Positions 8,102 to 15,995 are shown, counted from the first letter of the stretch. The stretch is 64,000 nucleotides of DNA from Chloroflexota bacterium (GCA_028287745.1 JAQBPB010000090.1:62001-126000), one strand, 5' to 3'. Translations and numbers: made by a program. The notes: generated by a model from the sequence alone, not told the origin.

Positions 8102-10309
8102 CTAGTGCACTGGAGTTTCCTGGTAAGGCGTAGTTTTTGTTTGAATATTTCCAGTTTCGGAATCGCGCCAGAAAGTAAAATTGGTACGGGTGTGCCCAAT
8201 CTTTAATCCCGTCAGAGATAGTTTTTCAATACCGGCCGGAAAGATCGGACTGGCGCTAACGGTCAGCGTTTCACCGTCAGGGTGCAGCCCCAGTAAAGTC
8301 TGCAAGAGGAAGGGCCCGGAACCGGCCGCCCAGGCCTGGGGACTGCAACTCACCGGGTAAGCCGCCGGGGCCGCTTCCTCGATGCCGTCTTCCGACCGGG
8401 GGAACCCACAGTAAAGTTCGGGCAGGCGGCTTTCGGGAAAAGTAGCTGCCGCGTCAAACAATTGTTCAATCAGGGCCAGTGCCTCCCGGTCAAACCCGTA
8501 ACGCCGCAGTCCGGCCGCCACCAGCGAGTTATCGTGCGGCCAGGTGCTGCCGTTGTGATAGCTCATCGGGTTATAGGTCGGGTCAAAGGCGCTGATGGTC
8601 CGGATACCCCAACCGCTGAGCATGTCCGGCTGCATCAGGCGGGCTGCCACCAGCGGGGCTTTATCCTGGTCAATAATTCCACTCCACAGGCAGTGGCCGG
8701 GGTTAGAGGTAATATTTAGGACCGGCTGCTTCTGACCGTCCAGGGCCTGGGCATAGAAGTTCGCTTCCGGCCACCAGAAATCCCGGTTGAATTTCTCCTT
8801 CAGCCTGGCCGCCCTGGTTTCCAGGCCCTGGGCCAGTCCCTGCCGTTCCGGCCCGCCGAACTGCCTTAAAACTTTGGCTATTTCGGTCAAAGCGGCATAG
8901 TAATAACCCTGCACTTCAACCAGCGCGATTGGTCCTTCCGGGTGCGGGCCAAGCGTACCGCCCATCGATTCGTCGCTGTCCTTCCAGCCCTGGTGTAAAA
9001 TCCCCCGTTCGGAGCGCCGGTTGAACTCGATAAAACCGTCGCCGTCCAGGTCGCCGTATTTCTCGGCCCATTCCAGCGCCCGTTCCACGTTGGGCCACAA
9101 CTCCGTGAAAAACTCCCGGTCGCCGGTCCACTGTAGCGTGAGCGCGAAACACCAGATGAATAGCAGGGTGCTATCGACCGACCCATAATAGGGGCCGTGC
9201 GGCATTTCACCGCTAAGGGTCATGTCGCCCCGGCGCAGCTCGTGCAAAATCTTGCCCGGTTCTTCGTCCCGCCAGTCGTTAAATTCTTTACCCTGGTATC
9301 CGGCCAGCGCCCGCAGGGTATCAATCGCGATATTTGGATTTAGCCCCAGCGTTTGGATGGAAGTAATCAAACTATCCCGGCCAAAGAACGAAAAGTACCA
9401 GGGCAACCCGGCCGTCATTACCAGGTGGCCGTGATTGTCACGCTGGAGAAGCGAGCGCAGGTCCAGCAAGCTGGTTTTCTGCAAGCGGTTAAACAGGTAA
9501 TCGTCCGTCTGGACCTGGGCGCATTCTTCTTCCCACTGTTTGAATACGGCGTGGGCTTGCCTGACCTGTTCCGCGAAACCGGCGCTGTCCAGGTCCGGGC
9601 GGCTTTCCGCCTGGCTCCCCGGCGTACCGGGACGGGCTACCAGGTTCAATACAACCGGCTGGCCGGTTTCCAGCTCAAGCCGGTAATGCAGCACCACCTG
9701 GGGCAAAGTCAGCTGATTAAGCGGGCTGACCAGTTCATTTATTTCATACCTGACCGGCGCCAGGCTGCTTTCCAGGCTTAAAGTGCGCGCCGGTACCTCC
9801 GGGCTAACCGGGGTAGACCGGAACTCCAATCTTTGCCCATTGTCCAGCACTTTACTCCGGGAAGCGGTGCCTTTTAGCTGCCGCGGAAAGCCGCGCACTT
9901 CGAAAATATCAGCAAAATCGGCGCAAACTTTTAGCGAAAAATCAACGGTTAGCGGCTCAGGGTGGAAGTTAGTGATTTTTAACTGCTCCACCAGTCCGCC
10001 CTTTACCTGCCGCTTGCGGATTACGCTTATGGCATGCGCCACAGCCGTCTGGGCCTGTGAAATACTTGAATCTACCTGCTGAAATTGCGATACAAAAGGG
10101 CTGCTCAGGTGAAAAGTCGCGGCGATATTGTAGTCGGCGCTGGCATTAAGCACCTGCGGCGGCTGCTGGTTAATCGTTAATTCCAGGCAGCTCAGGTAAC
10201 GGGTGTCCTCAAAATACAACCCGTGTCCTTCCAGGCCATTTTTAATTTCCCCGGTGGTGTCACTTACCAGGAAAAATTGATCATCTTTTAATGTTATAGT
10301 TTCGGTCAA
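8102..10309 (-). CDS. Amylo-alpha-1,6-glucosidase (glycogen debranching enzyme family)
   Basis: About 735 residues. The N-terminal beta domain begins TITLKDDQFFLVSDTTGEI, the pattern of the GDE N-terminal domain. The C-terminal (alpha/alpha)6 domain carries LPWYFSFFGRDSLITS, with HELRRGDM and YYGSVDSTLLFIW downstream. Cytoplasmic hydrolysis of alpha-1,6 branches or short alpha-glucans is the family role. A longer frame opens at a TTG at 10363, but that codon lies inside a hairpin (10351-10368). AAAGGTG is spaced correctly from the TTG at 10309 and the family start fits there; GTG at 10318 is the alternative. It is the second gene of the lacI operon, directly before the binding protein, which links it to imported oligosaccharide. 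Confidence 0.88.
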   Translation of the reverse strand: MTETITLKDDQFFLVSDTTGEIKNGLEGHGLYFEDTRYLSCLELTINQQPPQVLNASADYNIAATFHLSSPFVSQFQQVDSSISQAQTAVAHAISVIRKRQVKGGLVEQLKITNFHPEPLTVDFSLKVCADFADIFEVRGFPRQLKGTASRSKVLDNGQRLEFRSTPVSPEVPARTLSLESSLAPVRYEINELVSPLNQLTLPQVVLHYRLELETGQPVVLNLVARPGTPGSQAESRPDLDSAGFAEQVRQAHAVFKQWEEECAQVQTDDYLFNRLQKTSLLDLRSLLQRDNHGHLVMTAGLPWYFSFFGRDSLITSIQTLGLNPNIAIDTLRALAGYQGKEFNDWRDEEPGKILHELRRGDMTLSGEMPHGPYYGSVDSTLLFIWCFALTLQWTGDREFFTELWPNVERALEWAEKYGDLDGDGFIEFNRRSERGILHQGWKDSDESMGGTLGPHPEGPIALVEVQGYYYAALTEIAKVLRQFGGPERQGLAQGLETRAARLKEKFNRDFWWPEANFYAQALDGQKQPVLNITSNPGHCLWSGIIDQDKAPLVAARLMQPDMLSGWGIRTISAFDPTYNPMSYHNGSTWPHDNSLVAAGLRRYGFDREALALIEQLFDAAATFPESRLPELYCGFPRSEDGIEEAAPAAYPVSCSPQAWAAGSGPFLLQTLLGLHPDGETLTVSASPIFPAGIEKLSLTGLKIGHTRTNFTFWRDSETGNIQTKTTPYQETPVH

Positions 10310-10350
10310 AACAGACACCTTTAACAAACCTGAAGCAACCCCTATCCGGT

Positions 10351-10368
10351 CGGCCTTGCACAAGGCCG
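10351..10368 (-). other. Intergenic palindrome CGGCCTTG-CA-CAAGGCCG
   Basis: Perfect 8 bp arms between the lacI and debranching-enzyme genes, covering the upstream TTG of the longer reading frame. It may tune translation or mRNA processing inside the operon. Confidence 0.5.
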
Positions 10369-10448
10369 GGGTTAGGAGGTTAAGCTTCAGAGATTCAGGC
10401 CCTTCCTTTTATATATAATATGCCCGGAAAGGCCGGAGATAAATAAAT

Positions 10449-11513
10449 CTATGCTGACGCCCGAACTATCAGTTCAGGTTGCAGCAGGACTTGATTTGGT
10501 CCAATAAGGGTTAATCCTGGGTCCGGTTCTGAGAATGAAACCGGTTCAGACTGGTTTTTGATCAAAGCGGTGAGTAGATCAAGCAGCACGGTACAGGTTG
10601 CAACAATCGGCTGGCGTAAAGTAGTTAGAGCAGGTTGTAAGAAGGACGCAAAAGGTAAGTCATCGAAACCGGTCACGGCAATCTGACCCGGTTCCTTTCC
10701 GATTGAAAAACCCAACCCAGGTAAAACTTCGAGAAGGTGTAGCGCCAGGTAATCATTTCCGGCCACCATCGCGGTTGGGCGCTCCTCCGCCGGGAGCGCC
10801 AGCATTTGCTTAACAGCGGCGGAAACGCTGGCTTCGTTCTGAAGATTACTCCCGACCAGCCGGGGGTCTTCTACCAACCCAAAGTCCTTTAAACCCTGGC
10901 GGTAGCCGTCATAGCGGTCAAGTGCATAGGTCAAAGTGAACGATTCACCCATGTAAGCAATCCGGCGGTGACCATTTTTATACAAATGCTCAATCACCTT
11001 CATTACCCCGGCCTTACCGTCTACATCTACAAACGGATACTTCATCCGCTGGTAGTCCTGGGTTCGACCAAATGCTACAAAAGGTGTTTTAAGGCTTTGT
11101 AACAGGGCAATTCGTTCATCGCTGGGCCTTATGTCGGCAAGAATTATACCGTCAACCCGGCCGGTCCCGGCCAATTCGCGGTAAACTTCTTCGATATTAC
11201 GGTTTTGGCTAACTAAAGTTACCAGCAAACTTAAATCATGCTTGAAACTGGCTAAAGCCAGTACGCCGGTGAATTCCTTAAAGAAAGGTTCGGCTTCAAG
11301 ATGATCATTTAAGCGTGGTGCGAAAGCAATGGTGTTTGTTTTCTTGCCCTGGAGATTACGGGCGGCGGCATTGGGATAGTATTTCAAATCCTCGGCAATT
11401 GCGACAATCATCTGCCGGGTATTCTCATTCACATCGCTATAGCCGTTTAACGCACGGGAGACGGTCGTTATTGAAACCCCGGCTTTTTTTGCGATGTCGA
11501 AAATAGTAGCCAC
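10449..11513 (-). CDS. LacI-family transcriptional regulator
   Basis: This 354-residue repressor has the LacI helix-turn-helix at residues 2-22 (TIFDIAKKAGVSITTVSRAL) and the hinge helix NAAARNLQGKK. A periplasmic-binding-protein-like effector domain follows, with VDGIILADIRPSD and VTGFDDLPFASFLQPALTTL, the signature near the dimer interface. The start is GTG at 11513 with AGGAG ten bases upstream. It is the first gene of the operon and lies behind a promoter with three matching palindromes. Autoregulation and control of the glycosidase/ABC genes is therefore strongly suggested. The inducer is probably the imported oligosaccharide or a product of it. Confidence 0.93.
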   Translation of the reverse strand: MATIFDIAKKAGVSITTVSRALNGYSDVNENTRQMIVAIAEDLKYYPNAAARNLQGKKTNTIAFAPRLNDHLEAEPFFKEFTGVLALASFKHDLSLLVTLVSQNRNIEEVYRELAGTGRVDGIILADIRPSDERIALLQSLKTPFVAFGRTQDYQRMKYPFVDVDGKAGVMKVIEHLYKNGHRRIAYMGESFTLTYALDRYDGYRQGLKDFGLVEDPRLVGSNLQNEASVSAAVKQMLALPAEERPTAMVAGNDYLALHLLEVLPGLGFSIGKEPGQIAVTGFDDLPFASFLQPALTTLRQPIVATCTVLLDLLTALIKNQSEPVSFSEPDPGLTLIGPNQVLLQPELIVRASA

Positions 11514-11647
11514 AACCTTGTAACTCCTCTTCTTGAAAACAAGTTTCCATAAAGTGTCTGTTCAAAGTACCTTTTCCTGCCGGGAATTAGCCATGGGAAA
11601 GACTATTTTTGACCCCCGCAAGAACGAATTTGAGCTCACACTTTTAT

Positions 11648-11661
11648 CCAAAACGTTTCGG
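11648..11661. promoter_or_regulatory. LacI-type operator O3 (CCAAAACGTTTCGG)
   Basis: Near-perfect palindrome around a central CG, one mismatch, centred at 11654.5, about +44 relative to the inferred start of transcription. Extended by a T/A pair on the flanks. Confidence 0.8.
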
Positions 11662-11679
11662 AAAAAGAACCTAAACATT

Positions 11680-11693
11680 CCAAAACGTTTTCG
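11680..11693. promoter_or_regulatory. LacI-type operator O2 (CCAAAACGTTTTCG)
   Basis: Palindrome with one mismatch centred at 11686.5, about +12. It is exactly 32 bp from the operators on either side. Confidence 0.82.
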
Positions 11694-11704
11694 TTAGTGC
11701 TGTA

Positions 11705-11732
11705 ATTATACCCAAAACGTTTTGGTTGTCAA
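11705..11732 (-). promoter_or_regulatory. Consensus sigma-70 promoter of the lacI-glycosidase-ABC operon
   Basis: On the minus strand TTGACA (11727-11732), a 16 bp spacer and TATAAT (11705-11710). The spacer is filled by the operator at 11712-11725. Transcription should start near 11698, giving a leader of about 185 bases before lacI. Confidence 0.85.
11712..11725. promoter_or_regulatory. LacI-type operator O1 (CCAAAACGTTTTGG)
   Basis: Perfect 14 bp palindrome centred at 11718.5 inside the -35/-10 spacer. A bound repressor would block RNA polymerase directly. Confidence 0.88.
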
Positions 11733-11759
11733 GGCCATGCCAGTTTTCGGCCTGGAAAT

Positions 11760-11957
11760 TTACCGAAAGTTAATCAAAGCCAGGACCCCGGCGGTCTTAA
11801 GTCTGGCCCGGTCCAGGCTACTGGCTTTCCACAATCCTTTGACGGCCGAAAGGTTTTCGCTTTCATCGTCTATGAATAAAATATAGCCTCCCCGGCCCCG
11901 GCAATCAGGTCATCAAGCTCCAGCAGGCCGGGTTGAAAAGCGATTTGCCTGTAAGCC
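11760..11957 (-). pseudogene. Remnant of a HAD-superfamily hydrolase gene
   Basis: Two adjacent minus-strand frames give QIAFQPGLLELDDLIAGAGE and, after a shift of one base near 11886, GYILFIDDESENLSAVKGL, ending at TAA (11760-11762). The second piece matches the C-terminal motif of HAD hydrolases (hydrophobic-FIDD-x-x-E-N) that holds the Mg-binding acidic pair. No N-terminal DxDxT part is present; on the upstream side the frame breaks at a palindromic repeat (11959-12052). This looks like a decayed gene interrupted by a repeat insertion. The match is from motif reading only. Confidence 0.55.
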
Positions 11958-11958
11958 G

Positions 11959-12052
11959 TGTCATTCTGAGTACTCTGTAAAGCAAGATTTGGTATTAAAC
12001 CTGTTTTCCAGGAAAGGTATCAATCTTGCCTTCACTTAGGTTCAGGATGACA
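11959..12052. repeat. MITE-like palindromic repeat (TGTCATTCTGAG ... TCAGGATGACA)
   Basis: The outer about 31 bases on each side are imperfect inverted copies of each other: TGTCATTCTGAGTACTCTGT on the left and the reverse complement of CTTAGGTTCAGGATGACA on the right, both followed inward by CAAGATT. The 94 bp element has no coding capacity. Small palindromes of the TGTCATyCTGA type are widespread repeats in many bacterial genomes. It sits at the broken upstream edge of the HAD remnant. Confidence 0.6.
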
Positions 12053-12101
12053 TTGCTTGAGGGTTTCTGATTTATTAAAGCAGGGGCCGGGCCGCCAGAG
12101 G

Positions 12102-13211
12102 TTATGGTTTGTTAGAGCTGGCGCTGTTCTGGCGCAACCGCCCGATAGCTTCCCGGTCCCAGGCAATCCCAATTCCCGGCACATCCGGCGCGATTGCAAA
12201 GCCATTCTCGATTTTCACTTCCTGGCTGGTCACGGCCCGTAATTGCGGGATGTGTTCAACATACAGGGCGTTCGGGATGGCGGCGGCCAGCGAAACATGC
12301 AGTTCCATCAGGAAATGCGGGGCTACTTTAATATTGAAAGCTTCCGCCAGGTGGGCCGTCTTTAGCCAGGGCGTGATGCCGCCAATCCGGGCCGCGTCCA
12401 CCTGGATAATACCGGCCGCCCCGGCCACCAGGTATTCCCGGAAGTGGCTGAGCGCGTACAGGCTCTCGCCGACGGCAATCGGCACGCTGGTGGAAGCCGC
12501 CAGCAGGGCGTGGCCCTGGATGTCTTCAGCCGGTAGAGGTTCTTCGAACCAGAATATATCGTGCTTTTCGAGCATATGGGCCCAGCGTTTGGCCTGCGGG
12601 TAGGTCATGGATTGGTTGGCATCCACCATAATATGGGTGCGCGGCCCCACCGCCGCCCGTACCGCCGCCAGCCGTTCCGAGTCTTCTTCCAGGTGGGTTT
12701 TTCCTACTTTCAACTTTACGCCCGGCCAGCCCTGCGCCCGCGACTGGACCGCCCCCGCTACAAGCTCGTCGGTCGAAAGGTGCAGCCAGCCGCCTTCGGT
12801 ATCGTAAAGCGGGACCTGCGGCCTGGCTCCCCCCGCCAGCAGCCACAGGGGTTGGTTGGCGGCTTTGCAGCGAATATCCCACAGGGCCGTATCCACCGCC
12901 GCCAGGGCCAGGTTGGTTATGACCCCGACAGCGGTTGAATGGGTCGCCCAGAACAATTTCTGCCAGAGCGCTTCGACCTGCCGGGCATCCTGCCCAATCA
13001 AGAAGCCCAGCAGGTCGGTTTGCAACAGTTGCAGCACCGCCCGGCCGCCCGTACCAATCGTATAAGAATACCCGGTCCCCACCAGGCCGTCGTCTGTCTC
13101 AATTTCCACGAAAATCGTTTCTTGCTTTATGAATGCCTGGATGGCATCCGTGCGCTTTTTTTCGACCGCAATGTCGCAGAGATACGCCTCGGCGCGAATT
13201 ATGGTTTGCAT
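12102..13211 (-). CDS. Enolase-superfamily dehydratase/racemase (mandelate racemase subgroup)
   Basis: This 369-residue enzyme abstracts a proton next to a carboxylate with Mg help. The full set of active-site residues can be read: K166 and K168 in VKLKVGK, metal ligands D197 (MVDANQ), E223 (WFEEP) and E249 (VGES), and H299 (VAPH). The KxK plus His arrangement fits acid-sugar dehydratases of the mandelate racemase subgroup. It is not the fuconate dehydratase type, which is encoded at 16064-17386. An AGAGGAA box precedes the ATG. It lies 165 bases behind a GntR gene in the same direction, with a short ORF between, and is probably controlled with it. The acid-sugar substrate cannot be read from sequence. 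Confidence 0.88.
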   Translation of the reverse strand: MQTIIRAEAYLCDIAVEKKRTDAIQAFIKQETIFVEIETDDGLVGTGYSYTIGTGGRAVLQLLQTDLLGFLIGQDARQVEALWQKLFWATHSTAVGVITNLALAAVDTALWDIRCKAANQPLWLLAGGARPQVPLYDTEGGWLHLSTDELVAGAVQSRAQGWPGVKLKVGKTHLEEDSERLAAVRAAVGPRTHIMVDANQSMTYPQAKRWAHMLEKHDIFWFEEPLPAEDIQGHALLAASTSVPIAVGESLYALSHFREYLVAGAAGIIQVDAARIGGITPWLKTAHLAEAFNIKVAPHFLMELHVSLAAAIPNALYVEHIPQLRAVTSQEVKIENGFAIAPDVPGIGIAWDREAIGRLRQNSASSNKP

Positions 13212-13232
13212 TGATTATTTCCTCTTGCTGAT

Positions 13233-13361
13233 TTAATCGGTAAAAATTACAGCCAGGTGGGCGAAAGGGGTTTCTTTTTCTTGCGCGATAAAAGCGAATT
13301 CGGGGTCAGTGAGTTTCTTCCAGGAAAGGCTGACCACCGGGCGGTTATGCCTTTGCCGCAT
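13233..13361 (-). CDS. Possible 42-residue protein between the GntR and enolase-family genes
   Basis: The frame starts with ATG at 13361 and ends at TAA (13233-13235), 22 bases before the enolase-superfamily gene. It begins MRQRHNRPVVSLSWKKL and ends FAHLAVIFTD. It is in the same frame as the GntR gene, separated from its TAA by five codons, so it could be read-through sequence, a cut-off piece of a formerly longer gene, or a real small protein. Codon choice resembles the neighbours, but no Shine-Dalgarno box is seen. I do not recognise a family. Confidence 0.3.
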   Translation of the reverse strand: MRQRHNRPVVSLSWKKLTDPEFAFIAQEKETPFAHLAVIFTD

Positions 13362-13376
13362 AGCGGCGACCGGCTT

Positions 13377-14120
13377 TTATCCGGAAGGGCTTTCGTGTTC
13401 GGGGAACATATCGGCTAACACCCCCGCCCTGGCATGGCTTATGTGTTCGGCCAACAATTTCTCGGCCAGGGCCATGTCTTTCTCAAGCAAGGCCAGCAGG
13501 AAGCGTTCGTGGTCGTCCAGGGCAATTTCTATACGCCGGGGATACCAGGTATCCCTGACCTGAAACAGGGCCAACTGGCTACGCAGGGCCGCCAGGAACC
13601 GGATTAACCGTCCATTTCCGGAGGAATGGATTAACAGGTTGTGCAGCCGGAGGTCAGACTCTAAAAAGTGCCCGATATCCGGGTTGGGCAGGCTGGCCCG
13701 GACTTCCCGTAAGGTTTTAAGATGGCCTTCCAGGTCGGCCCGTTTCAGGTGCGGCCCGGACAGGCGCAGGGCCAGCACCTCGTTTGCTTCGCGCACCTCA
13801 TAGATTTCCTTGACGTCCTGGGCCGTGAAAACGTGGGTCCAGTAGCCCCGGCGCGGGTCAAACTGCACCAGACCTTCCTGGGCCAGCCGGTCCAGGGCCT
13901 GGCGCACGGGAGTGCGGCTGATATGCAGCTCCGCGGCCAGGGCCACATCCGAAAGCCGCCGGGCTTTCTTTCCGGCCGTGACAATTTGCTGCCGCCAGAT
14001 CCATTCATAAGCCTGGTCAACGGCAGTCAGTACGGGTGGGCGGTCCTGGCCCCATAGCAACTCAAACATGGCTTGAGTAACCTGGGTTAGAGATTTTGGA
14101 GGGACGGTATTTAATTCCAT
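13377..14120 (-). CDS. GntR-family regulator with FCD domain
   Basis: This 247-residue regulator has a winged helix at about residues 35-100 (LSDVALAAELHISRTPVRQAL, then GLVQFDPRRGYW) and a helical FCD domain. The FCD metal/effector-binding residues lie in ESDLRLHNLLIHSSGN and the late His of EHISHA. FCD regulators usually sense sugar acids, keto acids or other carboxylates. An N-terminal extension of about 30 residues precedes the DNA-binding domain compared with the other GntR here. It is divergent from the lactonase-like gene, with a TTGTATACAA operator between them, and upstream of an enolase-superfamily gene. It probably controls both. Confidence 0.92.
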   Translation of the reverse strand: MELNTVPPKSLTQVTQAMFELLWGQDRPPVLTAVDQAYEWIWRQQIVTAGKKARRLSDVALAAELHISRTPVRQALDRLAQEGLVQFDPRRGYWTHVFTAQDVKEIYEVREANEVLALRLSGPHLKRADLEGHLKTLREVRASLPNPDIGHFLESDLRLHNLLIHSSGNGRLIRFLAALRSQLALFQVRDTWYPRRIEIALDDHERFLLALLEKDMALAEKLLAEHISHARAGVLADMFPEHESPSG

Positions 14121-14224
14121 TTACTTTTGGGCCTCATAACCTGTTGCGTTGCGTCCGGAGGAGTTACAACCGGCTGTTTTGTGACCGGCTCTTTGCTCTT
14201 TGTTGCTATAATTCAAATATGTAA

Positions 14225-14268
14225 TTGCAAATTATAGGCTTATACTTTATATTGTATACAAAATGCAA
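14225..14268 (+). promoter_or_regulatory. Promoter of the lactonase-like gene with GntR operator TTGTATACAA
   Basis: TTGCAA (14225-14230), a 17 bp spacer and TATATT (14248-14253) form a good sigma-70 promoter. The palindrome TTGTATACAA (14252-14261) overlaps the end of the -10 and the start point. Read as a 17 bp site (14252-14268), it matches the perfect operator at 21665-21681 in the whole left half and in five of eight right-half positions. On the other strand, TTGTAT in the same element could act as -35 for the divergent GntR gene. Confidence 0.72.
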
Positions 14269-14311
14269 AAACGCGTCAAACTTCCTGATGATTTACACCT
14301 GGAGGGAAATA

Positions 14312-15172
14312 ATGCCTGTACTTGATTTGCCGGTAATCGATACCCACGTCCACCTGTGGGACCCCGCGCTATTTAAGTTGAGCTGGACTGAGGACAAACC
14401 TGTGCTTACCCGGCCCTATAAGCTGCCTGAATTTAACGAGGCCAGCCGGGAAATTGAGGTGGAAGGCTTTGTTTTTATAGAAGCTGCGGTTGACCCACAA
14501 TACAGTTTTTTAGAGGTGGCCTGGGTTGGTAACCTGGCCCGGCTGGAGCCCCGGCTTAAAGGTATCGTGGCAATGGCGCCCCTGGAACACGGCAAGCGCG
14601 TCCGTCATTACCTGGAAAGATTGCTTGACAGTGGCCCGTTAATCAAAGGCATTAGAAGGTTGATCCAGGGTGAGCCGGACCCCAATTTTTGTTTGCAGCC
14701 GGACTTTATTGAAGCTTTACGGTTGCTGCCGGATTTTGGCCTATCCTTTGATATTTGTATTTACCACAATCAACTCCCGGCGGCCATCGAAATGGTCAAA
14801 CAATGCCCAGGTAACGAATTCATCCTCGACCATATTGCAAAACCGGCTATTAAAAGTGGCGAGTTATCACCCTGGCAAGAGAATATGGCCCAACTCGCCC
14901 AACTCCCCAATGTCGTCTGTAAGATTAGCGGTCTGGTGACCGAGGCTGATCAGGAGAATTGGACTGAGGATAACCTTGCTCCTTACGTATCCCATGTCCT
15001 GGAAGTCTTCGGCGAGGACCGGGTAATGTTCGGGAGCGACTGGCCGGTGGCCCTTTTAGCCAGCCCCTACACCCGCTGGATTGAAACTCTGGACCGCCTG
15101 ACTTCCCACCTGTCCGTTGAGGCCCGGCGGAAATTATGGGCCGGTAATGCCCGGCGCGTGTACCGGCTTTAA
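14312..15172 (+). CDS. Amidohydrolase-family sugar lactonase, probably L-fuconolactonase-like
   Basis: This 286-residue TIM-barrel hydrolase of the amidohydrolase-2 (COG3618) type has VIDTHVHLWDP near the N-terminus, with the HxH metal pair. FIEAA, FILDHIAKPAI (His) and FGSDWPV (the late catalytic Asp) follow in the order typical of 2-pyrone-4,6-dicarboxylate lactonases and sugar-1,5-lactonases. The ATG at 14312 has GGAGGG six bases upstream; a longer frame from 14225 starts inside the promoter and is rejected. The near-complete L-fuconate dehydratase operon next door shares its operator motif, so hydrolysis of L-fucono-1,5-lactone to L-fuconate is the best guess. Other sugar lactones are possible. 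Confidence 0.83.
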   Translation: MPVLDLPVIDTHVHLWDPALFKLSWTEDKPVLTRPYKLPEFNEASREIEVEGFVFIEAAVDPQYSFLEVAWVGNLARLEPRLKGIVAMAPLEHGKRVRHYLERLLDSGPLIKGIRRLIQGEPDPNFCLQPDFIEALRLLPDFGLSFDICIYHNQLPAAIEMVKQCPGNEFILDHIAKPAIKSGELSPWQENMAQLAQLPNVVCKISGLVTEADQENWTEDNLAPYVSHVLEVFGEDRVMFGSDWPVALLASPYTRWIETLDRLTSHLSVEARRKLWAGNARRVYRL

Positions 15173-15217
15173 CCGCCCACCTTTAAACATTCTCAAATAA
15201 TCAACTAAGAAATAAAC

Positions 15218-15258
15218 AAAAAGCCTGTTCCAATGCTAAATTTGGAACAGGCTTTTTT
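15218..15258. terminator. Bidirectional intrinsic terminator
   Basis: AAAAAGCCTGTTCCA pairs with TGGAACAGGCTTTTTT around a short loop. It lies between the convergent lactonase-like gene and the GntR gene. Confidence 0.92.
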
Positions 15259-15320
15259 AGACCCGGTTTTAGGTTGAGTAGTTATAATCAAGATGGGAAA
15301 AGGGAAAATTAGTAATCCAG

Positions 15321-15995
15321 CTAACGCGTCACACTGACAAAGTCCGCCAATACATGCGCTTTTACTTCCTGTATATGGCGTTCCATTGCTTTTATGGCGG
15401 CCTTTTCATCCCGGCTAACTAGCGCCGCGACTATCGCCTGGTGCTGCTCAAAAGACGAGTTTACTATTTCCTTCAGGTGGCTACCGTAAAGCTGAAAGAC
15501 TTTAATTTGGGCGTGGAGAGACTCCAGGTTGGAAGCCAACCGGCCGTTTTTAGAGGAGCGTACCAGCAATTGGTGAAATTCGCGGTCAATATCTAACAAT
15601 CTTTGCTGGCCTCGTTCATCGTTGGCGTCCAGCAGTTGCTTGGCTTCATCCAGGTCGACTTGCGCTTTGTCCAGGTCACGCTGGGTCAGGTTAGGCAGGG
15701 CCAGGCGCACCGCGAGTACTTCCAGGGCCATTCGCAAATCATAAATTTCTTTGACATCCTGACTTGAGAATGTGGTCAGATAGAAACCTCGCAAGGCCTG
15801 GTTTTGGACAATGCCCTCCTGGACCAACCGGTAAAGGGCTTCTCGGACCGGAGTACGGCTGGTCCCCAGGTCTTTACTTAACTGTACATCCGATAATTTT
15901 TCGCCTGGTAGAATTTTTTGTTCGATAATGCGCTTCCATAACAGGTCATAAACCTGAGCCGCCAGCGAGTTGTAGCCAATTTTTTGTTCTATCAT
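15321..15995 (-). CDS. GntR-family regulator with FCD domain, last gene of the fuconate operon
   Basis: This 224-residue regulator has its winged helix at residues 10-75 (LSDVQLSKDLGTSRTPVREA) and an FCD domain with DIDREFHQLLVRSSKNGRL and the late His in MERHIQEVKAH. It is a clear paralogue of the GntR at 13377-14120: both contain LSDV..., SRTPVR and DVKEIYxxR. It follows the L-fuconate dehydratase gene by 68 bases in the same direction. It is therefore probably the operon's own repressor acting on the TTGTATACAGTATACAA site at 21665. No strong Shine-Dalgarno precedes the ATG. Confidence 0.92.
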   Translation of the reverse strand: MIEQKIGYNSLAAQVYDLLWKRIIEQKILPGEKLSDVQLSKDLGTSRTPVREALYRLVQEGIVQNQALRGFYLTTFSSQDVKEIYDLRMALEVLAVRLALPNLTQRDLDKAQVDLDEAKQLLDANDERGQQRLLDIDREFHQLLVRSSKNGRLASNLESLHAQIKVFQLYGSHLKEIVNSSFEQHQAIVAALVSRDEKAAIKAMERHIQEVKAHVLADFVSVTR

